Shown here: in pieces, positions 43,365 to 52,504 of the stretch
Layout of the letters: each line of letters opens with the position of its first letter
Numbering within the stretch: position 1 is the first letter of the stretch
Origin: Butyrivibrio proteoclasticus B316
Lineage (GTDB): Bacteria > Bacillota > Clostridia > Lachnospirales > Lachnospiraceae
NCBI RefSeq assembly: GCF_000145035.1
Contig: NC_014387.1
Coordinates: 1,850,001-1,914,000 of the forward strand
Direction: 5' to 3'
Length of the DNA: 64,000 bases
Notes under the pieces: model-generated
What the model was told of the DNA's origin: nothing
Seen by the model: only the letters and a program-made list of their open reading frames with translations
The model's database searches: none
Program-made: the position numbers and the translations under genes

Positions 43365-44693
43365 TTACTTATCCTCTTTCCTCTCCCTTATGATAAATCT
43401 GAGTGGAGTGCCCTTAAATCCGAAGGCCTCTCTTATCTGATTCTCTATATATCTGGTATAACTAAAGTGCATCAGTTTCTTGTCATTTACAAAAATAACA
43501 AATGTCGGCGGCTTAACAGAAGCCTGAGTAATGTAATAAAGCTTGAGAATCTTACCCTTATCACTCGGTGGCTGCTGCATTACAACTGCCTGTGTCATGA
43601 TCTCGTTAAGAACACCTGTGGATACTCTAAGGGCATGGTTCTCCGAAACCATATCGATCATGTCATAGAGTTTAACCAGTCTCTGTCCTGTCTCAGCAGA
43701 AATAAATATAATCTCCGCATAGTTCATAAAGGCAAGAGTGTTTCTGATGTCCTTGGTAAACTCTTTGACAGAATGATTATCCTTCTCAATAAGATCCCAC
43801 TTGTTGACAGCTATGATAACCGCCTTGCCGCTCTCATGAGCAATTCCGGCAATCTTGGCATCCTGCTCAGTTACGCCATCCTCAGCGTTAATAACAAGAA
43901 TTGCCACATCAGCTCTCTCTACTGCACCAACTGTCCTGACGATCATATAGTGTTCAAGCTCATCCTTGATCTTGTTCTTCCTGCGAAGTCCGGCTGTATC
44001 AATAAATGTATATTTTTTGCCATTGTACTTAACCGGAGTATCAATAGCATCTCGTGTTGTTCCAGCTATATCAGATACGATAAGTCTGTTCTCACCGATA
44101 AGCTTATTGATAATTGATGATTTACCAACATTAGGTTTACCAATGATTGCAATCTTGACGCTATCATCTTCCTCCTCATCAGTTGAGCTCTTGCTGAAGT
44201 GACTGACAACTTCCTCAAGGAGGTCACCAATACCCTGCTTGTTAACCGCAGAAATAGGGAAAGGCTCGCCGATTCCAAGATTATAGAACTCATAAACATC
44301 CATAGAATCTCTGTTATAATTATCAACCTTGTTGACACAGAGAACTATTGGCTTACCTGATTTTCTCAGCATATCTGCAACCTTGGAATCAGAATCGGTA
44401 AGTCCCTGCTTGACATCAACCATGAAAATAATTACATCTGCGGTATCAATGGCAATCTGCGCCTGGTCTCTCATCTGGGCAAGGATAATATCCTTGGAAT
44501 CAGGTTCAATACCACCTGTATCGATCAGGGTAAAGCTGTGATTGAGCCATTCTACATCCTGATATATTCTGTCTCTCGTTACACCTGGAGTATCCTGCAC
44601 AATAGCAATCCTGCTACCGGCAAGAGCATTAAAAAGTGTAGATTTACCTACATTAGGTCTTCCGACCACTGCTACAATATTTCTTTTACTCAT
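43365..44693 (-). CDS. der: Ribosome biogenesis GTPase Der (EngA)
   Basis: This 442-residue tandem GTPase assists 50S subunit assembly. G domain 1 has VGRPNVGKST, DTGGIE and NKVD; G domain 2 (from about residue 178) has IGKPNVGKSS, DTAGLR and NKWD. A C-terminal KH-like domain (from about 355) ends with FGFKGTPLRFIIRERK. Length and architecture are complete. It heads the der-plsY-gpsA cluster, which is a common Firmicute arrangement. Confidence 0.97.
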   Translation of the reverse strand: MSKRNIVAVVGRPNVGKSTLFNALAGSRIAIVQDTPGVTRDRIYQDVEWLNHSFTLIDTGGIEPDSKDIILAQMRDQAQIAIDTADVIIFMVDVKQGLTDSDSKVADMLRKSGKPIVLCVNKVDNYNRDSMDVYEFYNLGIGEPFPISAVNKQGIGDLLEEVVSHFSKSSTDEEEDDSVKIAIIGKPNVGKSSIINKLIGENRLIVSDIAGTTRDAIDTPVKYNGKKYTFIDTAGLRRKNKIKDELEHYMIVRTVGAVERADVAILVINAEDGVTEQDAKIAGIAHESGKAVIIAVNKWDLIEKDNHSVKEFTKDIRNTLAFMNYAEIIFISAETGQRLVKLYDMIDMVSENHALRVSTGVLNEIMTQAVVMQQPPSDKGKILKLYYITQASVKPPTFVIFVNDKKLMHFSYTRYIENQIREAFGFKGTPLRFIIRERKEDK

Positions 44694-44746
44694 AAATTAT
44701 CCTTATCTATAACTAAATTAATGTACCTAAATACACAGGTTACTTA

Positions 44747-46105
44747 TTAAAAGATTTCATCAACAGGAATATCAAGTAGAACTGACACAAGATCATGTCC
44801 ATCGCACTTGGATATACCAACCTTGACTCCCAGTTCTCTTTCTATATCACCAATTCTGACATCGTCAAGAAGGTAATCTTCTCCGCTCCTTAGAAGATTC
44901 TCGGGAAGAAACAGCTCTTCTCCCAAATCCTGATCTCTTAGCTGTTTGATAATGTCCTGTCCTGTCAAAAGTCCTGATACAGTTATTCTCTCGCCAAAAA
45001 ACTCATTGATTATCTCATAAACAGTCACTTTAAGTCCAGGACAAACTTCCATCGCCCTATCAGCAAGCTCCTTGATGCTGGGATATACAAGTTTACCTGT
45101 TGCAATAGAAATATGTCTGTTAAGAGAATCTACATGATCCTTGTGATCAGAAAGAACCGCTTCAAGAGCTTCATTATATTCATTTATAAGAAGTCTCATC
45201 ATGCCGACGCCGTTTTCAAGCTGAATATAGCCGTCGTATCTCTCTTCCTCAGGAAAATCTCTTCCAGCAAGGAAATACCACTCATCACTTGCGTGAATGA
45301 AATGAATGCCATGTTCATCATAAACCTTGCGCTGCCAGCTCTCTATTTCATCGATGACCTTGGCAGCATCCTCGCTGTTAAAGGGCTCTAGCGGATAAAG
45401 TCCATCTCTGAACTTGGAAAGGCCGACAGGTACAACTGATACGCTCTGTAGATTAGGTATATACTTGGTCAGATCTGAAATTGATCTTGTCAGTTCATCT
45501 CCGTCGTTAACACCCTTACACAAAACAATCTGTCCGTTTATCTCAATTCCAGTTCCCGGAGCACAGAGCCTGTCAACTTTTTTTAGTGCTTCACCTGCAA
45601 ATCTGTTTCCAAGCATTTTGCATCTAAGCTCAGGATTGGTAGTCTGAAAAGAAATATTAATTGGCGACAAATGATATTTAAGAATCCTGTCTATATCCTT
45701 GTCAGACATATTCGTAAGTGTAACATAGTTACCCTGCAGGAAAGAAAGTCTGGAATCGTCATCCTTAAAATAAAGAGTCTTTCTCATGCCCTTAGGCATC
45801 TGATCAATAAAACAAAAGATGCATTTATTGCTACAGGATCTGTAATCATCCATAAGTCCGTTTTCAAACTCGATTCCAAGATCCTCATCATAATCTTTGT
45901 CAATATCAAGAAGCCACTCTTCACCGTCAGCCTTCCTGATCAGAACATCTAAATGTTCATCCTGAACAAGGTACTGAAAATCAAAAACATCTTCAAGTTC
46001 CTGATCATTTATTTTAAGGAGGATGTCTCCTTTTTCTATATTAAGTTCTTCTGCAATGCTTCCAGGTTCAACATTGCCTATTAAATGTCCATTATATTTA
46101 TTCAT
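44747..46105 (-). CDS. DUF512 radical-SAM-like iron-sulfur protein with N-terminal PDZ
   Basis: The protein of about 452 residues starts with a PDZ-like domain (HLIGNVEPGSIAEELNIEKGD), followed by CSNKCIFCFIDQMPKGMR near residue 92, a CxxxCxxC cluster motif, and a TIM-barrel-like region with NPELRCKMLGNRFAGEAL and GTGIEINGQIVLCKGVND. The C-terminal DUF512 portion contains SGLLTGQDI and LLDDVRIGDIE. The biological reaction is unknown, though the gene is conserved next to der in clostridia. The ATG at 46105 is preferred to a TTG at 46123, but neither has a strong ribosome site. Confidence 0.85.
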   Translation of the reverse strand: MNKYNGHLIGNVEPGSIAEELNIEKGDILLKINDQELEDVFDFQYLVQDEHLDVLIRKADGEEWLLDIDKDYDEDLGIEFENGLMDDYRSCSNKCIFCFIDQMPKGMRKTLYFKDDDSRLSFLQGNYVTLTNMSDKDIDRILKYHLSPINISFQTTNPELRCKMLGNRFAGEALKKVDRLCAPGTGIEINGQIVLCKGVNDGDELTRSISDLTKYIPNLQSVSVVPVGLSKFRDGLYPLEPFNSEDAAKVIDEIESWQRKVYDEHGIHFIHASDEWYFLAGRDFPEEERYDGYIQLENGVGMMRLLINEYNEALEAVLSDHKDHVDSLNRHISIATGKLVYPSIKELADRAMEVCPGLKVTVYEIINEFFGERITVSGLLTGQDIIKQLRDQDLGEELFLPENLLRSGEDYLLDDVRIGDIERELGVKVGISKCDGHDLVSVLLDIPVDEIF

Positions 46106-46223
46106 AGCTTTTTTATTATACAATAATATCCTTGACGTGTCAGTAAAACAGATGGTAAAACTGTATTTGGAGAAATGCGTAATTTTTCAAACCGCATAAT
46201 AATATAATACAAAGGGGAAAAAA

Positions 46224-47423
46224 ATGCCAGATTTTCACAAGCTTGAAGGTACTATTCCTGTAGCTCCACTTAATCTAATCGTTATGGAATCTGCTAAGGA
46301 ACTTGGAGATAGTGTCGACAAATACATCGCACAGTTCAGACATGAACTCTACAAGATGCCGGAAAATGATCCTGCATTCCACGGATACGTCAAGGATAGC
46401 TATCAGATTAAGTTTAATCTCAACAGATTTGCCAGCGGAGAAGCCAAAGCTACTATTTCCGAAAGCGTTAGAGGCAATGACGTATACATCCTTACTGATG
46501 TATGTAATTACAGCATCACTTACAAGATGTACAATTACCTCAATCATAAATCTCCTGATGACCACTATCAGGACCTCAAGAGAGTTATCGGTGCAATTAC
46601 TGGTAAAGCAAAGAGAATAAATGTCATCATGCCATTCCTGTATGAAGGAAGGCAGCATAAGCGCAATGGCATGGAATCTCTCGATGCAGCTCAGATGTTT
46701 AAGGAATTGCACGATATGGGCATTTCAAACTTCATAACTTTTGATGCACATGACCCTAGAATTTCAAATGCCAAGCCACTTGGCGGTTTTGATAACTTCC
46801 TTGCATCTTACCAGTTTATGAAGGCTCTTCTTTCTCATATTGACGATCTTGTAGTTGACAAGGATCATCTCACAGTTATATCACCGGACGAAGGCGCTCT
46901 GGACAGAGCAGTTTATTTTGCTAACGTTATCGGTGCTGACACAGGTATGTTCTATAAGAGACGTGACTATGCTCATGTAGTAAACGGAACAAACCCTATT
47001 GTTGCTCACGAATTCCTTGGTTCCGACATTCAGGGACGTGACGTTATCATTATTGACGACATGATTTCTTCCGGATCCAGCATGATTGATACAGCCAAGC
47101 AGCTCAAGAACATGGGTGCCAAGAGAGTATTTATCTGTACAACCTTTGGTCTTTTCACAGATGGAATGAGCAAGTTTGATGAAGGATACAAAAACGGTTA
47201 TTTCGATGCTGTTATTACTACAAATCTCACATACATGAATGAGGATGTAACATCCAGAGAATATATATTTATAGCTGACATGGGTAAATTCCTGGCTACT
47301 ATCATTGACTTCCTCAATCATGATGCATCAATGTCAACTGTTAATATGCCAACAGATAAGATTCACGAGATTGTAGGCAAATACAATTCCGGATGCAAGA
47401 CTCCTACCGAGTTATTTGATTAA
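46224..47423 (+). CDS. prs: Ribose-phosphate pyrophosphokinase (PRPP synthetase), long form
   Basis: The enzyme makes PRPP from ribose 5-phosphate and ATP. It has 399 residues, against about 315 in the classical bacterial form. Conserved parts are MPFLYEGRQHKRNGMESLDA, FDAHDPRISNA near residue 172, VISPDEGALDRAVYFA and the PRPP loop VIIIDDMISSGSSMIDTAK near residue 276. The N-terminal ~70 residues and the insertion around residues 105-115 account for much of the extra length. AAAGGGGA precedes the ATG. It is the only plus-strand gene in this stretch and is followed by a strong terminator. Confidence 0.9.
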   Translation: MPDFHKLEGTIPVAPLNLIVMESAKELGDSVDKYIAQFRHELYKMPENDPAFHGYVKDSYQIKFNLNRFASGEAKATISESVRGNDVYILTDVCNYSITYKMYNYLNHKSPDDHYQDLKRVIGAITGKAKRINVIMPFLYEGRQHKRNGMESLDAAQMFKELHDMGISNFITFDAHDPRISNAKPLGGFDNFLASYQFMKALLSHIDDLVVDKDHLTVISPDEGALDRAVYFANVIGADTGMFYKRRDYAHVVNGTNPIVAHEFLGSDIQGRDVIIIDDMISSGSSMIDTAKQLKNMGAKRVFICTTFGLFTDGMSKFDEGYKNGYFDAVITTNLTYMNEDVTSREYIFIADMGKFLATIIDFLNHDASMSTVNMPTDKIHEIVGKYNSGCKTPTELFD

Positions 47424-47482
47424 AGTGTCACTTTCAGTAGAGAAATTTGATCCTGGGTTTTGGTAATTTCTTAGTCTTTTAT

Positions 47483-47520
47483 AAAAGGCTTAGGTAGCTA
47501 ATTTCTACCTAAGCCTTTTT
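47483..47520. terminator. Intrinsic terminator of prs
   Basis: A near-perfect stem AAAGGCTTAGGTAG / CTACCTAAGCCTTT (within 47483-47497 and 47505-47519) with flanking A and T tracts, between the convergent prs and histidine kinase genes. It can act in both directions. Confidence 0.9.
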
Positions 47521-47565
47521 CAAGATAATACGCAGATACTGTGTATGAATTCTCCAATAACAGTA

Positions 47566-50064
47566 TTATTCTACAGCATCAAAAGTCAGGATTACTTTAA
47601 ATAAGTCTCCATCGAGCCTGATCTTAAAGTCGCCATTCTGAGCAACTGTAAGATTCTTGGCTATTGAAAGTCCGAGTCCGCTTCCCTCTGTCGTTCTGGA
47701 CTCATCTCCTCTTATAAATCTCTCAGAAAGATCGTCTCCATCCATATCAAGTTCCTTGTCTGATATATTCTTGATGGAAAATACAGCCTTTTTACCACCA
47801 TCTTCTTCTTCAATCAGCTTAAGGTCCATATAAACTCTCGTTCCCTTTAGAGCATATTTACATGCATTACTAAAAAGATTCTCTATTACTCTCCAGAGAT
47901 GTCTTGGATCTGCCATGATCTGAATACTTGGCTGAGAGCATCTGAAAATCGGCTGAAGATTAGCATTTTCAAACTTCTCATAAAATTCACCAATATTCTG
48001 ATTGACCATTTCGACAAAGTTTATTTTGCTCATCTGAATACTGATATTTCCTGAGCTTATCTTGGATGCATCCAAAAGATCCTCAATAAGCTGTTTAAGC
48101 TTGGCAGACTTAACATCAAGTACTTCGACATACTCTTTAACTTTCTCGTTATCTATGTTCTCTCGCTTGATAAGACCTATGTAGTTTATTATCGAGGTAA
48201 GCGGAGTCTTAATATCATGAGAAACATTTGTTATAAGGTCAGCCTTGAGCTTCTCATCCTTCATACTGGTATCTACAGCCTTCTCTATTCCTTCTCCGAT
48301 AGAATTAACCGCATCTGCAAGAAGTATATTGTCAGCATGAAGCTCTCTTACATCTACCTTAGCCTTAACATCACCATTTTTAATATTCTCTATTACATGA
48401 ATTATCTTATCCCTGTCAGTATTCTGTCTGTACAAAAAGATTCCGATAAGAAAATCCATAAATGCTGCTATTATTATTCCTGCAATGCCTATCTTAAACA
48501 GTAATAGATTAATTACTACAAAGATTACATACGGAATCCAGGTTCTGATAAATACACTTCCGTTATCAGTAGCATTGATAATCAGATTTCTGGCTCCAAA
48601 ACTTATTTTTCGAGTAAAGCTGTTCTTCCAAAGACTCTTGCCTGTTATTCTCCTTGTAAACTCATAAACAATATACATAAGTCCAACATCAGCAATAATG
48701 GCAGATACTCCGAGAATATACGGAAAAGCCTGCAGCTGAGTCATCTTCATTAATGTTGTTCCCTTAATATAACTGGCAATTATCAAAGCTGCTACAGGAA
48801 AAACTATAATTAAAGCCCCAAGGATAAACACCGATTCCGTATTTATCTTGTTGCCACTATCTGTCTGCATAGCAATCACATCTTCATCTGATACTTTTTC
48901 TTTGTCCTGTCTGGCATCCCTGAATAAGAGCATAAAGATTATCAAATAAGCAAGTGCAGCGATCACTCCCAAAATGTAAAGCTGAGTCCTGTATGGCATA
49001 TATTTGGTAAAGCTGCTCTTACCACTTGTAAAATCATCTGAGCATGGATAATTTGCTGTATCAACTGCAATATATATTTTGGTCTGATCAGGAAAAGCAT
49101 ACCCATATGGGCCAATCAAAGATTTAAAGACACTCTCTTTAATCTTGGTATTAGTCTCATACTTAAGTTCATAGGGGCAATAATAGATATAGCTGCCATA
49201 TTCCTTGAAGACGCTTCCTATATCGACTCCAACCGTATCCTTGACAAGGTCATTCACATTGGTATAAATCTCAGACTTACCATTGATTGTTCTGGAAACA
49301 TAATATCTAATGTTGCTATTCTGAAATGTATAATAATTTAAAAGAGATCCATACTCCTTGTAGTTATTGGAAATATCCCCTATTGTCTCCTGTATATAAG
49401 TACACAAGAGAATGTATTCATCCCAACTGGATACAATATCCTCGATGTTCTTGCCATCTACAGTCTGATACCTGGAAATAAGAATATTGTGTGAACCAGC
49501 CTCATAATTACCATTTCCTGCAACTGTAAAGGTAAGTGTATTATCATCAATCTGAGAATTAAGGAAAGAGTTTACTCCTCCGGACACATTGTTGTTCTTA
49601 AGATGTGTGTAGGTAGTCGACTGGCTCAAAAAAGCGGCACTCTCTTCTTCTGTAAAGTTTCTAGTCTCTACACTTATACCACTCTGTCCCCATTTAAGAA
49701 TGTCTGAAATATAATAGACGGCTGTAATATAATCACCCGGAAGCATAAATGCCCTGTTAATATAAGCTGTGACATCTATTTTTTTGTTGCCATCATATGT
49801 GCCGCCATTCTCAAACTGAGATCTTTCAGCAACAAGCCTTAATACATTCGAAGCATTGTTACCTAAAATGTTGTTGAATAAAAGAGATTCCTCATATGTT
49901 CTGGATCTGTCAGATTTATACAGATTATATGAATAATCCCCATCCGCTCCTGTTATAACTATGCTGGAACTGGATACAGAATACGCAAGTACAAAAGCTA
50001 TAAAGCCTGCAAACAAATGCTGCGATATTCTAAGTATTTTCTTGAGCCGTATGTTTAAACGCAT
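47566..50064 (-). CDS. Large sensor histidine kinase
   Basis: The 832-residue membrane kinase has an N-terminal signal helix (about residues 16-36), a large extracytoplasmic sensor of about 310 residues, then several helices (about 360-560). The cytoplasmic kinase follows: HisKA NVSHDIKTPLTSIINYIGLI with the phosphorylated His near residue 620, then N box NLFSNACKYA and GLGLSIAKN of the ATPase domain. The sensor domain resembles no recognised family. Its ATG overlaps the response regulator stop as TGATG, so they are coupled; a GTG one codon earlier is possible. Confidence 0.9.
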   Translation of the reverse strand: MRLNIRLKKILRISQHLFAGFIAFVLAYSVSSSSIVITGADGDYSYNLYKSDRSRTYEESLLFNNILGNNASNVLRLVAERSQFENGGTYDGNKKIDVTAYINRAFMLPGDYITAVYYISDILKWGQSGISVETRNFTEEESAAFLSQSTTYTHLKNNNVSGGVNSFLNSQIDDNTLTFTVAGNGNYEAGSHNILISRYQTVDGKNIEDIVSSWDEYILLCTYIQETIGDISNNYKEYGSLLNYYTFQNSNIRYYVSRTINGKSEIYTNVNDLVKDTVGVDIGSVFKEYGSYIYYCPYELKYETNTKIKESVFKSLIGPYGYAFPDQTKIYIAVDTANYPCSDDFTSGKSSFTKYMPYRTQLYILGVIAALAYLIIFMLLFRDARQDKEKVSDEDVIAMQTDSGNKINTESVFILGALIIVFPVAALIIASYIKGTTLMKMTQLQAFPYILGVSAIIADVGLMYIVYEFTRRITGKSLWKNSFTRKISFGARNLIINATDNGSVFIRTWIPYVIFVVINLLLFKIGIAGIIIAAFMDFLIGIFLYRQNTDRDKIIHVIENIKNGDVKAKVDVRELHADNILLADAVNSIGEGIEKAVDTSMKDEKLKADLITNVSHDIKTPLTSIINYIGLIKRENIDNEKVKEYVEVLDVKSAKLKQLIEDLLDASKISSGNISIQMSKINFVEMVNQNIGEFYEKFENANLQPIFRCSQPSIQIMADPRHLWRVIENLFSNACKYALKGTRVYMDLKLIEEEDGGKKAVFSIKNISDKELDMDGDDLSERFIRGDESRTTEGSGLGLSIAKNLTVAQNGDFKIRLDGDLFKVILTFDAVE

Positions 50065-50762
50065 CACAAAACCTCATCTTCAATTTTGTATCCTACTCCC
50101 CAAACAACCTTAAGGAATTTAGGATCTTTAGGATTGATTTCAATCTTCTCTCTAATATGCCTTATATGAACAGCAATTGTGTTGTCGGATCTACCTCCGA
50201 CAGATTCATTCCAAATGTGCTCATAAATCTGCTCGATTGAATATACTTTTCCTTTGTTCTTAACAAGAAAACATAATATGTTGTATTCAACAGGAGTAAG
50301 CTTGATATTCTCTCCAAAAACAAAGCATTCCTTGGAATTATCATCGATGACAAGTCCTCCAACTGTATAGACATTGTCATTTGTTACCTCAGATCCAAGA
50401 GTCGTATATCTTCTGAGATTTGATTTGACCCTTGCAATAAGCTCAAGCGGATTAAAAGGTTTTGTAATATAATCATCCGCTCCTATATTAAGTCCCAAAA
50501 TCTTATCAGCATCTTCTGACTTGGCTGATAAAAAGATGACAGGAATAGTACTGAACCTGCGCACTTCCTTGACTAGCCTGATTCCATCCATTCTGGGCAT
50601 CATGATGTCAACAATAGCAAGCTGTATTCTGGCCTGTCTGAGTATCTCAAGAGCCTCAACTCCGTCATAAGCCTTGAAAACTCTAAATCCTTCCTCTTCC
50701 AAATAGATTTCAATCGCTTCAACAATCTCTTTATCATCATCACATACAAGAATATTTTCCAT
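50064..50762 (-). CDS. OmpR-family response regulator
   Basis: The 232-residue DNA-binding regulator has a receiver domain with the acidic pair CDDD, phospho-acceptor Asp in AIVDIMMPRMDG (near residue 51), the switch FLSAKS and KPFNP lysine, followed by a winged helix (LTPVEYNILCFLVKNKGKV, RSDNTIAVHIRHIREKI). The ATG at 50762 fits AAGGTGG better than the ATG at 50771, which directly abuts it. Three TTAAGAA repeats upstream may be its own target. It is cotranscribed with the histidine kinase. Confidence 0.93.
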   Translation of the reverse strand: MENILVCDDDKEIVEAIEIYLEEEGFRVFKAYDGVEALEILRQARIQLAIVDIMMPRMDGIRLVKEVRRFSTIPVIFLSAKSEDADKILGLNIGADDYITKPFNPLELIARVKSNLRRYTTLGSEVTNDNVYTVGGLVIDDNSKECFVFGENIKLTPVEYNILCFLVKNKGKVYSIEQIYEHIWNESVGGRSDNTIAVHIRHIREKIEINPKDPKFLKVVWGVGYKIEDEVL

Positions 50763-50805
50763 TTCATCCACCTTTAAACAACTATACTTATATTAAATCA
50801 GTTAA

Positions 50806-50856
50806 TTCTTAAGATTTACCATCGAAATTTCTTAATTTTTTTCCCAGTTTTCTTAA
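50806..50856 (-). promoter_or_regulatory. Triple TTAAGAA direct repeat upstream of the response regulator
   Basis: Minus-strand TTAAGAA occurs at 50850-50856, 50829-50835 and 50806-50812, spaced 21 and 23 nt, about two helical turns. The position, 45-95 nt before the regulator start, suits autoregulation by an OmpR-type dimer. Direct evidence is only the repetition. Confidence 0.5.
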
Positions 50857-50884
50857 TAAATTTACGTTTATTCGTTTATTATAA

Positions 50885-51751
50885 TTATTTCAAGCACAAG
50901 AAAGCCGCAAGGTTACCGCGTTCTTCGTGCTGTACCCTATGAGAAAACAAAATATCGGAATTACATTTAGTACAAACATCCGTAACTATAATATTTTCTT
51001 CCAAAACTCCACACTCCAAAAGAGTCTGCTTTATTGCATTCCACAAATACAATCTATACTTATTGTTGGGATAAGGTATGAGTATTCTTTTATTCTCCAG
51101 TTCATCCTTTGAAAAGCTCTCAGCAAATTCATCCGCAACATCTTCACCAATTTCATAGCATGGGCCACATATAGATGGTCCTACAGCACACACCAGGTCT
51201 TTTGCCTCAGTTCCATAGTTATCAGCCATAGCGGTAATTGTCTTTGCAGAGATTTTTCCTTTTGTTCCTTTCCATCCTGAATGAGAAAGACCAATAGCCT
51301 TATGAACAGGATCCACAAAATAAACCGGAGGGCAATCCGCATGGAATGTAGAAAGAATAATTCCGGGAACATTCGTAATAAGTCCATCAATATCCATGTA
51401 ATCTCTTGGCCTTTGCGGGCCTTTTCCCCTGTCTTCTTCTGTTACAACCCTTATATTAGTTGTATGAGTCTGATAGGTTGAAACAAAGTCATCAAGCTTA
51501 TGTCCATGTCCTAAAACATCAGAGATTCTCATATAATTCTCATCAACAGCTTCCTTGTCATCACCTCTTGTATAGCTGAGATTCATTTCACTGTAACACC
51601 CCTTACTAACGCCGCCTAATCTCGTACTGAATAAATGCTCTACAATACCAAGTTCTTCAATTCTCGGAAAAACAAGATAATATACTCCATTTTTTTCTTT
51701 AAGTTCGACTTCCTTCTTATCACCGGTTCTTTTTATCAAAACATTTCCCAT
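50885..51751 (-). CDS. pgeF: PgeF/YfiH multicopper-like purine nucleoside phosphorylase family protein
   Basis: The 288-residue laccase-domain protein of the PgeF/YlmD family has conserved metal and active-site residues: TRLGGVSKG, FVSTYQTHTTN, FHADCPPVYF (His and Cys near residue 140) and LSHSGWKGTKGK. Members have been linked to purine nucleoside phosphorolysis/deamination and to correct peptidoglycan composition. GGGAG lies before the ATG. It is 18 nt downstream of yraN on the same strand. Confidence 0.88.
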   Translation of the reverse strand: MGNVLIKRTGDKKEVELKEKNGVYYLVFPRIEELGIVEHLFSTRLGGVSKGCYSEMNLSYTRGDDKEAVDENYMRISDVLGHGHKLDDFVSTYQTHTTNIRVVTEEDRGKGPQRPRDYMDIDGLITNVPGIILSTFHADCPPVYFVDPVHKAIGLSHSGWKGTKGKISAKTITAMADNYGTEAKDLVCAVGPSICGPCYEIGEDVADEFAESFSKDELENKRILIPYPNNKYRLYLWNAIKQTLLECGVLEENIIVTDVCTKCNSDILFSHRVQHEERGNLAAFLCLK

Positions 51752-51769
51752 AATATTTACTCCCTGTAT

Positions 51770-52135
51770 TCATCCCACATAATCAAAGGCATTCTTATGC
51801 CATTTAATAACCGGGACATTTTCATCATCAGTAATTGCTATAACATCGTATCTTATTGGAACATCAATGGATTTAACTCTGGAATAAAGATAAAGCTTGG
51901 AAAGCTTACAGATTTGTCTTTGTTTAGAAATTGTGACAGCGCCCTCAGGAGCGCCATATTTATTATCTTTCCTGTATTTAACCTCAATAAAGCATAAATA
52001 AATGCCATCACGAGCTATAATATCTATGTCACCCCGAAATGCTCTGTAATCTCTTTCAATGATACAAGCTCCGGACCTTCGCAGATATTCACAGGCAAGT
52101 TTTTCGTAGTAATCTCCCACTTGTCGTTTATTCAT
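51770..52135 (-). CDS. YraN/UPF0102 family endonuclease-like protein
   Basis: The protein of about 121 residues belongs to the YraN family, with a restriction-endonuclease-like core: EKLACEYLRRSG, then RAFRGDIDIIARDGIYLCFIEVKYR, giving the D-x(n)-ExK catalytic pattern. Its role in cells is uncertain; Holliday-junction-resolvase similarity has been proposed. MNKRQVGDYYEK at 52135 is a typical family start; an in-frame ATG lies 15 nt upstream. It is located between FhlB and pgeF genes, near rnhB, as is common in Firmicutes. Confidence 0.88.
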   Translation of the reverse strand: MNKRQVGDYYEKLACEYLRRSGACIIERDYRAFRGDIDIIARDGIYLCFIEVKYRKDNKYGAPEGAVTISKQRQICKLSKLYLYSRVKSIDVPIRYDVIAITDDENVPVIKWHKNAFDYVG

Positions 52136-52205
52136 ATATTTTATTCCCATCTAAAAAACATAGAAGGAATATTAACACATAAAAATCCATTTGTCTAATA
52201 CTGTT

Positions 52206-52502
52206 TTATTTCTTCTTATCTTTAGCCTTGATTTTATCCATAGCATCTACAAAGACAAGGACCTCCGCTACAACTTCATAAAGCTCCGGAGGGATCATCT
52301 CCCCAATTTCAAGTCTGGACAGAGTATCCGCGAGTTTATCATCTTCATGTACAGGAATCTTGTTCTCTTTGGCCTGTTCAATGATCTTGTCTGCGAGTGC
52401 GCCCTTTCCGGAAGCAATTACTTTAGGAGCCCCATCTTCATTTGGATCATATCCAAGAGCAACCGCAGTTTTAACTTTATCTTTTTTGCTATTATCTGCC
52501 AT
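52206..52502 (-). CDS. FlhB C-terminal domain homologue (FhlB/YlqH)
   Basis: The 98-residue protein corresponds to the cytoplasmic C-terminal part of the flagellar export switch FlhB: TAVALGYDPNEDGAPKVIASGKG, then KIIEQAKENKIPVHEDDKLADTL and a closing basic tail. The autocleavage NPTH motif of full-length FlhB is absent. In Bacillus the equivalent ylqH sits in the same place beside a FliK-like gene. It probably helps substrate specificity of flagellar export; no other flagellar genes are in this window. Confidence 0.88.
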   Translation of the reverse strand: MADNSKKDKVKTAVALGYDPNEDGAPKVIASGKGALADKIIEQAKENKIPVHEDDKLADTLSRLEIGEMIPPELYEVVAEVLVFVDAMDKIKAKDKKK

Positions 52503-52504
52503 AG

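Noticed and set aside
46275-46712. Long antisense open frame opposite prs
   Set aside because: Shadow of the prs codon pattern; prs has clear motifs and a ribosome site.
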